Shown here: in pieces, positions 50,488 through 63,980 of the stretch | Numbering within the stretch: the stretch's first letter is position 1 | How the letters are laid out: every line of letters begins with the position of its first letter | Assembly (NCBI RefSeq): GCF_017654505.1 | Contig: NC_054565.1 | Span: forward strand, 3,135,890-3,199,889 | Origin: Polyodon spathula | Lineage: Eukaryota > Chordata > Actinopteri > Acipenseriformes > Polyodontidae | Reading direction: 5' to 3' | DNA: 64,000 nt | Translations under genes and position numbers: made by a program | The notes under the pieces: generated by a model | What the model saw: the letters and a program-made list of their open reading frames with translations, nothing else | The model's database searches: none | Told to the model about the DNA's origin: nothing

Positions 50488-51176
50488 TGACTGAGGCAGT
50501 GTGACGCATGGACAAGACTCCTCTGTGGAAAAGCGTTCTTTCCAGGACAGGCCTGTGAAGCCTGTTTTGTCTGTCATCTTTCCAGTGGAGAAAATTATAA
50601 ATCAATTGCCAACAAAGTTTGACAACACATACTGCAGAGGCCACAGTCTGGACTGAAGAAAATACATATCCACCAACCATTCTACTCTGAAGAGCTTTCT
50701 GCTATTTCTGTCATTTTTGTGTTGTTTTTTTCTGTGGGAAGCAGGCTGCTAATTTAAGAACAAAGGACTGCAATTATCGGAGTGACTCTTTAACTTCTGA
50801 AGATAGATATCAATTTGTGTAGCAGCTCAAGAGCTCAACAAAGAAACTCGTTTTAGAAAACCCACTGTGCTATTGTGGTCGTGTGAATTGCCGCTCTTGT
50901 TTAACGCAGCATTTCCTAGATTTTGACTCTGGGAACATTTAGGGCTGTGCTCTTAGAGAGAGAGAGAAACCAGGGGAAAAAAAAGAAAAGCCTAACTTGC
51001 AGAGTGAAAAGGACCTTTCATTTAGACAGTCATAGCGTAACTCTGGGACAGATTTTAGACTGATTGATCTTTCTTACAGGACACAAGGACTGCAAACTTT
51101 GCCTGCCTCTTACTTTGTCGCTGGATTGGACCTAGACCATCCTTTACTTTGATGTCTTTAACTGGAGCAACTGAAA
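50483..51176 (+). other. 5' untranslated leader of fam110d with upstream ORFs
   Basis: The 694-nt leader contains a 5-codon uORF starting at 50487 (ATG ACT GAG GCA GTG TGA) and a 16-codon uORF starting at about 50508 (MDKTPLWKSVLSRTGL). A third, at 51152-51310, has 52 codons and runs out of frame across the main start. The ATG at 51152 has T at -3, a weak context, so leaky scanning to 51177 is expected. The leader is not otherwise coding-like. A short GA-rich run (GAGAGAGAGA) lies near 50956. Confidence 0.5.
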
Positions 51177-52328
51177 ATGAAGCCACTCACGCCAATTGGT
51201 TCCCCATCTCCACTGCGCCTTCTGAACAAGGGGCCCGAGTACCTGCGCAGGCAGATGGACAGTGGCAGCAGGGGGCGTTCAGTGAGCGCCGTGGAGCAAC
51301 TGGAGGCTGACAAGGCCAAGTACGTGAAAAGCCAGCAGGTGATCAACACCAAGCAGGAGCCGGTGCTTGTGCCTTGTGCTACTCCCCCGCAGCTGAGAAG
51401 ACCCTTCACAGCGCCATACGCCACAACCCCTCTGCAGCCCAGGAAGTTCAGCACTCCCTGTGCCAGTCCCTCGCCCCTGCCCAGGAGATCCTTTATCCTC
51501 TGTGATGAGGACGTCTTTAAAGACCTGGATGCCAAGAAGGAGAACCGCAGCTTGTTGGTGCACAAGAATATCAGGAACATCCAGGTCACCCCTTCGGTCC
51601 AAAACCCCCCAGTTCTGCGTAGAAGCACTGGCAAGAGAACGCTGAGGCCAGACTCTCTGATCATCTACAGGCAGAAGCGGGAGTGCAATACCTCTGGCGG
51701 AGATACCAAAGGGAATAGCTTTGTCAAGCGCTTGTTTCAGGGCTCAATGAGGGAGAAGCACACCCCGGAGAAGCTCATCATCAGAGAAGAGAAGTCCCCC
51801 TCGAAAGAGGAGGATTCTCGGATGTCTTGGGCCAACGAAAAGGAGAGCCCCAAGAGTGACCAAAATGAAAGGGAACTCTTTGTAGCCCCTAGCACCCCGC
51901 AGACCTCGGAGAAGAGAGACAAAGAGACGAACGACGCTGTCGACAAGTCCAGCAACCCAGCCACTTTAAGGAAAACGAGGCTTCAGCGATCCAAGTCAGA
52001 GTTGTGGTTGCGGTACTCTTTGGACTTGTCCGAGAAAGAGCATTTCTTCAACTACTGCGGGCTGGACCTGGAGATAGTGGACAGAATAGGGCTGGAGAAC
52101 TTCTACACGGCCAGCTCGGATACCGTGTCTCTGCTGCTGCGGAGCGCCAGCATGGGCGGCTCGGAACCCAGCGAGTTCTCCCGCCAGAGCGGGGAGGGGC
52201 TGTTTGAGGAGGAAGTGACCGAGCAGAGCCCGACCGGGGTATCTGTGATCGAGCGGAACGCGCGGGTTATCAAATGGCTTTATGGGTGCAGGAACGCCAA
52301 AAACACTCCCAAAGAATCCACGGTTTAA
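51177..52328 (+). CDS. fam110d: FAM110 family protein, most likely FAM110D; complete single coding exon
   Basis: The 383-codon frame is uninterrupted and more GC-rich than its surroundings. Residues 10-26 carry the family N-terminal motif SPLRLLNKGPEYLRRQ, and residues 37-63 carry SAVEQLEADKAKYVKS followed by VINTKQEPV. RPDSLIIYRQKREC at 157-170, LQRSKSEL at 269-276, LSEKEHFFNYCGLD at 284-297 and IERNARVIKWLYGC at 358-371 follow. The central third (about 64-265) is low-complexity and rich in Pro, Ser and charged residues, with no membrane segment or signal peptide. RPDSLI-YRQKR-C, LSEKE-FFNYCGL and the C-terminal WLYGC match FAM110D as I know it, while the N-terminus resembles FAM110B/C. FAM110D in mammals is shorter, about 270 residues. 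The family is linked to centrosomes, spindle poles and microtubules; its biochemical activity is unknown. The ATG has A at -3 and is preceded by a 694-nt leader containing upstream ATGs. A single coding exon behind a non-coding exon fits FAM110 genes. The nearby mannosidase IC exon supports the D paralog by conserved linkage. Confidence 0.93.
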   Translation: MKPLTPIGSPSPLRLLNKGPEYLRRQMDSGSRGRSVSAVEQLEADKAKYVKSQQVINTKQEPVLVPCATPPQLRRPFTAPYATTPLQPRKFSTPCASPSPLPRRSFILCDEDVFKDLDAKKENRSLLVHKNIRNIQVTPSVQNPPVLRRSTGKRTLRPDSLIIYRQKRECNTSGGDTKGNSFVKRLFQGSMREKHTPEKLIIREEKSPSKEEDSRMSWANEKESPKSDQNERELFVAPSTPQTSEKRDKETNDAVDKSSNPATLRKTRLQRSKSELWLRYSLDLSEKEHFFNYCGLDLEIVDRIGLENFYTASSDTVSLLLRSASMGGSEPSEFSRQSGEGLFEEEVTEQSPTGVSVIERNARVIKWLYGCRNAKNTPKESTV

Positions 52329-52860
52329 CAGGAAGGCAAGCCGGGACTTTGAAAACGCTGTTATACTTGGAAACTAAGAGTTTAGATTCCTCGACAAAAC
52401 ATGACTACCATGTGCTGGTGTATTTATTTATTTTTAATGTGTACTGATGTGCTATTTCTTGATCTCATCTACGCCTTACGGAAAAAGGAAAGTATAAATC
52501 ATGTATTTATGTGTTGTTGACATCTGAATGCCCAGCAATTTAATCTCCAAATCTGAAATGTTCATAATTTGAAATGCAGGATGTAACTGAGTGAATAAGA
52601 GCTATCCAGGTGATAGTGGAAGGTGTGTGTTTGTGAAGATAAAGGAGAAATGGAGGCTGTTTTCAATACTTGCCTGGTATGATTTATTTTGTTTACAAGT
52701 TGTTTTAAAGGGGTCCCTGTTCATGAAAATTTGGCCTGTACTTCATAATTTTTTATATCAGTTTTTTTGTTTCAATAGCTAGAATAACCCTACTCACAAA
52801 GTTTTACAGACTGTCTTGATGAATTTAAATAAAGTTTGATATTCACTAAACTCTTTACCA
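52329..52860 (+). other. 3' untranslated region of fam110d
   Basis: After the TAA stop the sequence becomes AT-rich, with several ATTTA-type motifs (for example TATTTATTTATTTTT near 52422). It continues to an AATAAA at 52828-52833, giving a 3' UTR of about 530 nt if that signal is used. A second AATAAA at 53444, beyond a TG/TA microsatellite, could serve as a distal site. ATTTA runs suggest possible mRNA instability control, which is inference only. Confidence 0.5.
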
Positions 52861-52875
52861 ACAAACTTTATTTAA
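52825..52875. terminator. Poly(A) signal inside a perfect 14-bp inverted repeat, usable on both strands
   Basis: TTAAATAAAGTTTG at 52825-52838 is repeated in inverted orientation at 52862-52875, with 23 bases between. Each arm carries AATAAA on its own strand. The plus-strand copy is 500 bases after the fam110d stop and is its likely poly(A) signal. The minus-strand copy would serve a convergent transcript, but none was identified. Confidence 0.5.
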
Positions 52876-53306
52876 TTGCTCAAACATGCTTGAAATAACT
52901 TGTGTGTTGGAGCTGGGAACCCAGGATTTTTAAAACAAGAAGATAAAACCCAAACTATTTTAACAAACACTACAAATGTCTCCTGATTATTAAATGTCAT
53001 TTCGTTCATGATGGCACATTAATAAGACATATTTTATGTACAGTTTCATCAATAATTCTTTAGTCTTTTTTGTGTGTGTGTATTTGCCTTCCAGGCAGTA
53101 GTATTTCCAGTAAGATTTTTAAAGCCTGTCAGCTCATATACCCCCTTGGTATTAATTCCTTAACAGAGTTTGGTTTTAGATTGAATATTTGCAACAACAA
53201 AAAAGTACCATCTCAAACCTGAATCACGCATACATGTTGACAATAATGCTATTAAATTGTAAAGATTTATTTTTCTAAATCTAAAGGTTACATTTTTTAA
53301 AAGAAG

Positions 53307-55304
<1,998 letters not shown>

Positions 55305-55450
55305 GGAGTCAGTGGGGTTTATACTGAAATAACAAACAACAGACAGACCTGAGATCCTGGGTTCCAATTCCAGCTCATGACATCATTCTGTGACCTTGGC
55401 GGCAAGTAACTTAACGTGCTTGTGCCTTCCCCTTGCCGTGAACTTGGAAA
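55305..55450 (+). mobile_element. CORE-SINE (MIR-like)
   Basis: A decayed B box in CCTGGGTTCCAATTCCAGCT is followed by TTCTGTGACCTTGG-GGCAAGTAACTTAAC and GTGCCT. This is the order and wording of the conserved core of MIR/CORE-SINEs (TGTGACCTTGGGCAAGT-ACTTAACCTC). CAGTGGGGTTTA at about 55311 may be the A box. One inserted base (GGCGGCAAG) and several substitutions show age. Confidence 0.65.
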
Positions 55451-55624
55451 GAAGCTAATTACACTGGAGCAGGGGAAACGCTCTGAAAATACGTCCTGTT
55501 GTCTCTTAGTATGACCAAAGATGATTGATTTTTGTACAGCAGTTGTTCCACCTACCAAATTTGCAGAAATGAACTTGCCTGTTGCCACATTGTGTCCCCA
55601 GATTGTTCTATGTTATTTTATAGT

Positions 55625-55740
55625 CCCCCTATTAAAGTTTACCCTAATAAGAGCATAGCAAAGTGTAATAAAGCATAGGGAAAGCATGGTAAGGCATAGG
55701 TAGTCATTGTAAAGCCCTGCGAGGTATGGCAATTATAAAA
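55625..55740 (+). repeat. Copy 3 of the TTTACC/CATGGTAA repeat
   Basis: AAAGTTTACC, ATAGCAAAGTGTAATAAAGC and AAAGCATGGTAA match, in order, the reverse complement of the element at 28154-28370. Confidence 0.5.
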
Positions 55741-57828
55741 TATGATATTGTTTATAAAATGACACTTACAGGCCCTTGTCCTTGGGCTACTACTACTCCT
55801 AGGAAGGCTCTATTGAGCTGGTGTTGGGGGATCTCAGTATCAGTGTCCTTAGATCTGTATTTAATTTGCCACCATTTATATCGACCCATTGGTCTCGCTT
55901 ACAAAGTGGGAAAAGGAAGGAAGGGAAAGTCAAGAAAGAGAAATGAAATAAACCCTGTTGCTGGTTTTATGGGTGTGTTGCACTTTTGTTTCCCACTCAT
56001 TCTCTTCCCCTCCCATGGGAACAGTAACTCTACACCCAAAGGGTCGGATTGATATCCCATCATAACAAGAAACAGCTTGACGCTCCGGCAGATCTAACAG
56101 CCAGCTTGACCGTAAATCTGTGGGAGCTGAATTTCCAAGTGGCCTTTCGTACAGCAGGGTAGCGGGTGAGTGCCTGAGACACTTATCTTCAGGATCTTGG
56201 CTTCTGATTAATCTCTCCCTTTAATGTGGACGGGTTCTCTCCGAGGAAGAGTGGGAGTCAGGTTCGGGTTATCACAAGGAGAGTTCTCATAATGAGGTTA
56301 TTTCCTTGTATCTTCTTTGACGACGTGGTCCACTTTATACAGTATTCAATCTTAGAATGGACTGGAAACTATTTAGAAACTTCTAAAAGAAGCAGCTCCT
56401 ACAGAAGTGGCTTTTGACTGAACACGTTCATCGTTTAAACAAAGGGCCGTGGATATTTCATTCTTCTGTTTCATACAGCCCCTGTTTATATTGGGTACTC
56501 CCCCGTTTAATGAAAGAAAATAATGCAATGGTCAGCTCAATTTGAATTGAGAATTTCATGTATTTGGCTTTTCGCAGCTGTGTATGAAAAGGTCTGTGCT
56601 ATATCTCGTGGATAAAACAAAAAACGTCATCAACATTTTTCAGGAAAACCGACACTCAAAAAAAAAGCCATGTGTTACATTAACATTTATTGTATAAGCC
56701 ATTTTTCAGCCTAATGCAATGGCATGCTCTATCATGCATCAAGCAACACCATTGACACATTGTTAAAACAGATGCTTTCCATATAAACTTGACCATTTAA
56801 ACCCCAATAGTTTCCCAGGGGATTACCTCTGATATAAACCCTTTGATCTTAATAAGGGAATGAGCTGAGTGTGTCATTAAAGAGCTGAAAGGCACACACA
56901 CACATACAGGTGTCATTTAATCATAACTCTAACAGTTAGGACAAAATGAAACACAGACATTTTTCAAATGTTATCAAACTAATTAGGTTCCTATTCCCAC
57001 ACTGTTTCGTCATGTGAACGCACACGCACTGAAGGCATGAAAACCAATTAAAAGTTTACGGCTGTGAAAATTGTACATCTGGTGTGATTAGCAAACCCAA
57101 ACACGACCTTCAAATTGTCTGCAGGATTCCTACGCATGTTGAGGGATGTTTCCAAACACACAGAGTGACCCAAAGACACGACAACCCCCTGACCTGATTC
57201 ACAAACGTTTGCTTTCTGCTCGAGCCCTTTCAATTTAAAGAATAGAGAGCTCATGAAACAATACCTTACCTGATGTGCATTCCAGTCCCTTTGTGATCTG
57301 ACAGTTACCTACATAAAAGACAGACAGGAAATGTGTATTTGATTTTTAATGCTATTGTTTTCATCCCAATAAGTGAACAAAAAGATTGCAGAATGCCTTT
57401 TGCACTCTTTTAAATGCTGTTCATCTCTGTCATGAAGGAAGTGGTTGATGAATACTTGTAAATTATGTCTGAAGACTTGAATCTTCTACTTGAGAGTAAT
57501 GATGAGGCTACGATGAAGTCTACATTGCAGGCTAAACCATAATAGTGACCAGATACTCCTGGCATGAGTGTGTGAGTGAGTGAGTGAGTGAGACCACCAG
57601 GCCAGCCAAAAGAATTTGGGTTATTACTCACTGTAATTAGTTGCTGTTTATTTTGAAAAAAAACAAACTCCAATTCCCATGGTGCATCCCTCTGAGATGC
57701 TGGACCACAAATAAACGTGTGACAGCCTACACTGCAGTTCATCTCTTTTTAGAAACCGCACACTCAAGCTTCCTTTGGCCTGGGCAGCGTCTGTGTGACA
57801 TGTCTCAAGACAGACACTGTTCCCAACT
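55741..57828. other. Non-coding stretch
   Basis: Holds a (GTGA)n run at 57571-57593. No gene or element recognised. Confidence 0.5.
57571..57593. repeat. (GTGA)n microsatellite
   Basis: About six tandem GAGT/GTGA units. Confidence 0.85.
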
Positions 57829-58128
57829 GTCTCTAATTACTGTGTATTTGCATAGTAGTTACTTAGTAAATACATGTGTGCTTACACATAATTGCAATGT
57901 TATTATGCATAGTTACAATGTACTTAATATGTAAATCTTGATGCACGATATAACCCTATCCCAAGCCTTAGCCCTAACACCTCCTAACCCTAATTCTTTT
58001 CACATACAATTGTGTACTTACATATCTGGTGCAAAAATATGTATACATGATGTACATTGTGACTATACATAATATAATTGTAGCGTGTAAGTACACATGC
58101 ATGTACGTTGTAATGTAAAGTGTTAGCC
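57829..58128 (-). mobile_element. MITE-like element, family M1 copy 2
   Basis: TGTCTCTAATTACTGTGTAT at the left matches the right end of 36661-36948 in reverse complement, and the match continues through CATAGTAGTTACTTAGTAAA. The right end AATGTAAAGTGTTAGCC matches the left terminus GGGTAACACTTTACATT inverted. The core carries CCCTAACACCTCCTAACCCT. Confidence 0.8.
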
Positions 58129-59341
58129 TTTAGTCCTTTCATTGCTCAGCCTTGCACATCAATACTGTAGCTCCCTGGAAACCACTTCCAGCTATTTTTG
58201 TAAGACACATCTTGCAAATCAGGCTATCTGGAATCATTTTGGCAAAGGTTATCTGCCTGGCGTAAGTCTGCTTGTTATTACCCAGCATTCCCAGCGCAAT
58301 CACGAGTACTAATTGGTTGATGCAGTGGAGTTTCTCAGCTGTCACTGGTTTCTAGTGTTTTGATAAATATATAACACTCCCAGAGTCCGGCTGCAGATTA
58401 GATCCCCATAGCTCCATAGCTAGGCTGCTGTGTTTATTGCACAAGCACCTTATATAACTCTAAGAGCAGAGAGGCAGTTAATATGAATTATATATGTGGG
58501 TAATTCTAGATCTGTATGATCATTTAATACCATTTCAGATAAAACAAGGAAATTACATGACAGTGAAAGTATAAGCCAGGTGCACACCCAGGTATTATAA
58601 CCACTGATGCGGTTAATGTTTAATGAATGCAGACTATAGTGTCTCTAGCTAAGTACTGCTTAAATGTGTGTTACTTGTTTTAAACCCAACAAGCCATACT
58701 GTCCCCTATAACTTCAATTAGATTGCATACTATAATATCCATACGTTTTCCTACTGCAACCAGTGAATCCTCATTAAACTCCCCCTCTCGATACACTGAA
58801 GAAACTCTGATCCCTGGTGATGAGAGATGCTGTGGAATTCATAATACGATTTCTCCTTGCTGCCTATAAGCAGACTGTAATATTGCTCATTATTAAAGAC
58901 TAATGACAATTTGTTGAGTTAAGCTTTTCAGTCACTCTAAAAGATTAAGGTAGAGACGTGTTTCAATGACGTATTAGACAGTACTGGGATGCAGGGTATC
59001 CTGGTACTTGTTGAAGGTTAATTTCTATAGAGAATAATCAATGGCAATTCCATTATCACAAACAGACTCTGCCTGTTCTGGCGTTATCAGGACACAGCAA
59101 CTGCCAGCTCTGATGTCGTGGTTTTAAAAGAACATCTTAACCATGTTTACTGGCTACTAACAGCTGTTTTATATTGAAATCTATGGCAATAATCCCCCTG
59201 TCCCCCATCGACTCTTAACCTAATTTGCCTTGGTTCTTTCTTCAGCCTTCATTCAATTATATCAGAATGCAGCATCAGACACTGGTCGTCAAATCCTATA
59301 ATAAATGTATGTCTATGAATAATATATGCTTCATAATAGAT

Positions 59342-59344
<3 letters not shown>

Positions 59345-59423
<79 letters not shown>
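59345..59423. repeat. (CA)n-(TA)n microsatellite
   Basis: About 34 CA units then five TA units. Confidence 0.95.
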
Positions 59424-59686
59424 GTTTTGCATAGAAAATTTGTGTTATTTTTTTAACATGACAGGGTATGTGTTTGAAGGGGTGTCTCGCATCATTGCAA
59501 CTTTGAGCTGAGCAGAACTAACTTCTCAACAGCTGTGGAAACAGTAACTGGATACGTTCTGAGGATAAAGAGCCGCTAGTGATAGCAGAGTCCCAGTCCT
59601 AACCTCCTAGACCTCCCCCTCCCTGCCTCTCTTCCTAATACACCTCTTGGTTACAGGTCCCCCGCTGCTCCCACTTCATCATGTGC

Positions 59687-59687
<1 letters not shown>

Positions 59688-59730
<43 letters not shown>

Positions 59731-59752
59731 AGGAAAACACATGGGGGGGGGG
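59688..59752. repeat. C43 homopolymer followed by G10
   Basis: Forty-three consecutive C (59688-59730), twelve other bases, then ten G (59743-59752). Confidence 0.92.
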
Positions 59753-62700
59753 CCGGGGATCAAAACCTGGCCTCCGGTTGGGTTATCTTCCCAGTACAAT
59801 CAGGCCCTTTTGTGCTCTATTGATGCTCCTTTTATCTTCTCTCCTGCGCGCTACCAAGCTTGACACTCCAGATGAAGTGCTTGCTCATCATGATGAATTA
59901 GGGGGGTAAAGGCTTGGTTTGATAATATAAAAGCATTTACATCCATCTGAACTCAATTTAAATTCAATTGAAAAGACATTAGTGTGTGTAATTCAAATTA
60001 AATGACATGTCATCAAGCATGTGGTTTACTGTTAAATTAAAATAGAGTAAACAATACTTATCCCTAACACTAACATGAATTAATCACTAATAGGCTGATA
60101 TATATATATATATGGCACCAATACGAGTGAGTATTGAATCCATCCTGAATTGATATTAGGAAATATATTAGTTCATAATTAATTACATATTAATTATTAA
60201 CAATTACTTGCATTATAAGGTGTCACTGACATTTTGTGTGTTCATAAGCAGACTTGCCTTCACTACAGGAGAATTCCCTTCCTGTGTTTCTCTCATGCAT
60301 CTCACACAACAAAAGCTTTGTGGTCAGGAGTTTTGAATGGAGTGGGGATCTTTCCCTGCCTTTAAAGAGGTGTACAGCATTGCAAGTGAATATGTTTAAA
60401 AGCTGAAGACACACAGCATTGTAACTATAGTACTCCATGAACATTCATGAAGAATCCTCTTTAGTCAACATTCCCACAGATAAGCCTTAGTTGGTAAATG
60501 CCACCATTTACCCACTCCATCCATTGTAATATACATTGCATTGTTCTCTCACTAGCCTTATAGATCCCTTATTGATCCCACCTTCATGTCAAATGCAAAT
60601 ACACAGTTCATATAGACAGTGCAGTCGATTGTGAACTCTCATTATCAGCTGAACAATAGTTGGCCACTATATCCGGTAAAAATGAATTCAGAAAAAAAAA
60701 TAATAATAATTTGAGCTCATTTTAAACAAAGATTAAATCTAGCCTTTACCTGCTATTAACATTCCTTACCTGCATTCCGCTTTTATAAGTAGGGTCTTTC
60801 TATTTATTATTTCAGTCTTGAAAGGAGACCCGTTTGCTTTTAATTCGATTTTAAAGGCAAGCCTTTTACAATAAGCCTCCTCTTCGAATTAGTTGAAAAG
60901 AGATTATCTGTTCAGGAAGACCGCAGCAAGATGAGAGAAAAAGGGGGCATTGTGAAGAGGAAGGGGCTTTGGGCAGACTGGTGGAGGGATTACACGTCAC
61001 AGCCCTGGGAAGGATGGTTTCCCTAGCCCCTAAAGATCATTATCCCAAAATCAAACATCTAGATGTCAGCTCACTATTTGTTTCTTCAGGTAGCGAAAAG
61101 CCTCAAAAAGTTGCAAGAGCCGTGAGTACTTGAATCTTATCCTAAAGAAAGCAATTACAGCCAGAGCAGGAATGTAACCAGGTGTGTTACTATGAGACAC
61201 AGGGGAGATTACCTTTTAGTCAAGCAACCAGAAAAGGAGAAGTTTTTACTTATTATTATCATCCACTCCCTGTAAATTCAAAGTTGGCAACGTCGTATCC
61301 AACGTGCGTACAGGTAAAATGTAAATTTGACATACAGATGGTCAAACAACCCCACATACACTTCTTAAAGCCGTCTTCACATTTCATCACAGTTGGATAA
61401 AAGATTCTCCACTCTAGGATTATGGTCACTAATATGTGCTAAAGAAGATCTTTCGCAAGTTTCATCCTAATTGGACAAGTGGAGCCAGAAAGGCATGTAA
61501 AACAACATAGAGGAAGACAGGTCAACGGACAGACAGCAAGTACTGGAACAGGTGGGTGCAGGGTTTGGTTGGTGAAATACCCATCGATTTAGGGGTAATT
61601 GATATATGAGGAGTGAGATGTGTTTTGATATGGAGCAGTTTAACAGTCAGATAACACTCAAGCACTGGGGCTTAGTGGCACAGCAGGTTTCATATATTAG
61701 CCTTCAAGTCTTTTGCCTTTGCAGTCCAGTGTTTTTCCTCGATGGACATCATTGCAATCCACTATAAAACCTGACCTCTGCTTGAGAGAAGCCCAGGATT
61801 GAGAGTGAGCCGGAACTGACTGTAGCAACTGCCAGTGCCCCTGAACTTTCAGGGACACTAAATCGTGAAGTACCTCCAAAACAAAGCTGTTACCTAAGCA
61901 CTATTAAATCGCTTTAATTAGGATGCTTTAAGGGTTGCAGGATAAAGCATGGCTGGGCTCCCTGAGGATCTGACGTCATTTCTTTGGTCATTCGGTCCAC
62001 ATTTAAACAAGTTGAGCAGTTGTTTGGCAAGCAAAGGTATACACAAAGCCAAATCTAATATAGCTTTGGCACCAGAATTGAAATTCTGGGGGTTATGGTA
62101 CCAGATAGCACGAGAAAAAAATTGTAGTCTCATAACACTGTAACCTTGTGATGTCTTCTACAACGCCCCAAGTTAATACTCCTTAAACCAAGTGATAAAG
62201 AACATGTGTTCCATTCTTCTATTGGCTTCTAGAGTTCAGTTGGAGATTGTGAGTCTGGCGTTCCCAGCTAAGGAATTCTCTCCCTGCAAACCTCAGGAGC
62301 TCGGAGTGTCTTTAGCAGTGTTTTAACCAGGACTGAAAGGTCTGTTTAGATTAGATGGTATCCTGCTTATTCACAACAGGTGCTGGGTTGTCTTTCATCT
62401 TTACTGCCGTCTGCTAAACGGAAGGTATCCTTGGTTTTAATCCCTTGGTCAAGTTAATGTTGAACTCCCTTGTCAATGAATCAATCACACCCTCTGCTTA
62501 TGATTTCTCAATACTGTCTTGTTTTTTTTGACAAGCCTTTGTTATGGGGCTTTGATTTTGCATTCAGAAGCTGCCCTTCATTTTTATACCATACCTTACC
62601 CTCCATATACAATATAAGCATGCTTAAGAGCTGTGAAGCTCGTTATTATGTTATCATTGCAGCTGCTTTGTTGGACCAGATGGGGCGGTTGACTCATTGA

Positions 62701-63805
62701 CTAGACATTATGCTGTAAGTACAAAAAGGGCTCCTGGGGTTGTGTGTCTGGGATTCCAGTAAGTCCCCCCTAAGGATCGCATATACTGGTGCCTGAGGTG
62801 TATTATTAAGTGACATTCTTTGGGGTAAACACCAGACTGATCGCACGGCAGTGCTACAAGATGATAAATCATAATGAAGCTCTTCAGTCTGCATCCAAAA
62901 TGTTGGCTTCTCTTTTGCAAACTCTATGCAATGGTTCCCAGTGTCACAAAAATAAAAAAAACTAAACTATATCGCTGTATCATCTATTGAATAAGAGGGC
63001 CCCCTTTCCGTTGCAGATATATAGAAGGTGTATCAATGATACAGCCCCCAACTGATTCCATTTCAGTTCTTTATTATATAGCCAGGATGAGAGCCCCCTG
63101 AAATCTTCTTTGCAAGATTGAAATCACAATTGCAATGACAATATTTCTCTGACCCTACAAAACACAGTGGTTAAAATGTTTAACTAACCATGGGTAGTGA
63201 ATCTCCGGATATTGACAAGTTATTCTGAGCATTATAATTGCCATCATTTGCATTTGCTATAATTACTGAGAATGTACACTATAATATATAGTACTATGTA
63301 TATGTCTGGTGACAGATTGCAGCTTCATGTCTATTCGCTTAGAAATGCATGAGAAAGGACACATTCGCATCTGCATTTGTGGTTATTCTGAAGAGGACGC
63401 ATTTTAAAAAATGCCTTTCTTTAATGCTGTCCAATGCGACTAATTCAGTATGATTAAACTACTACAGTTCAGGAGATGTTGGCAAGGATGTAATCAATGC
63501 CTCGCAGTTATTCTTAACATCTTGTTAAACGTGAGCCATGTACCGCTGTTGCATTCACAGAGAGGGTAACGGGACGGACAGGCAGTGGAGCTGTGTATTA
63601 ACTTGCAAGTGTTCAATTAGAAGGACACTCGGGAGGGGTTGCACGTGTCATGTGGTGTTTTTAGAGGTCTGAGGGGCTTGGGTTGAGGCAGCACTGTTTC
63701 ACTGTTTGAGCAGGGCAAAAGCTGGGAAAGGTATACGTTACACATGCATGTGTAAATATAACCCTTTTTGACAAACCGTTTATATTACATAGCATACAAG
63801 GCAGT

Positions 63806-63980
63806 TCATAAGCCAAAGGTGCCGGATGGATCCTTGATCCATTCCGTCTTTAATAGTTCATGCCAACGTTGCAGAGACAGAGGATCGTGATGATGAAGGC
63901 CTTGTCCAAGTTCATCCCAAGCATGCTCGATCGGAGTGAAAATAGGGATTGTGGTGGTGTAAGGATTGGCACCTGGAGAG
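63806..63980 (-). mobile_element. Tc1/mariner-type transposase C-terminal remnant
   Basis: The minus strand reads TPIEHAWDELG, then SLQRWHELLKTEWIKDPSGT and a stop (63806-63808). This is the order found at the end of Tc1/mariner transposases: the catalytic glutamate of PIEH, a W residue, then the LL..EW..IP tail. The upstream part toward 64000 has lost the frame or is decayed. It differs from the 2841-3115 copy in sequence, so it is a related but distinct copy. The element may continue beyond the window edge. Confidence 0.72.

Larger units (their letters stand above)
58129..63805. other. Non-coding stretch
   Basis: Contains the CA and poly-C runs listed separately and a possible dispersed repeat near 61455-61560 (AGTTTCATCCTAATTGGACA then GGACAGACAG). 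No gene recognised. Confidence 0.5.

Noticed and set aside
51158..51664. 168-codon minus-strand frame across the 5' half of fam110d
   Set aside because: It is the antisense shadow of a GC-rich coding exon and shows no domain or splice signals of its own.
59740..59870. Possible minus-strand tRNA-derived SINE (GGTAGCGCGCAGG and GGTTTTGATCC)
   Set aside because: The putative A and B boxes are about 80 bases apart, too far for a tRNA-derived promoter.
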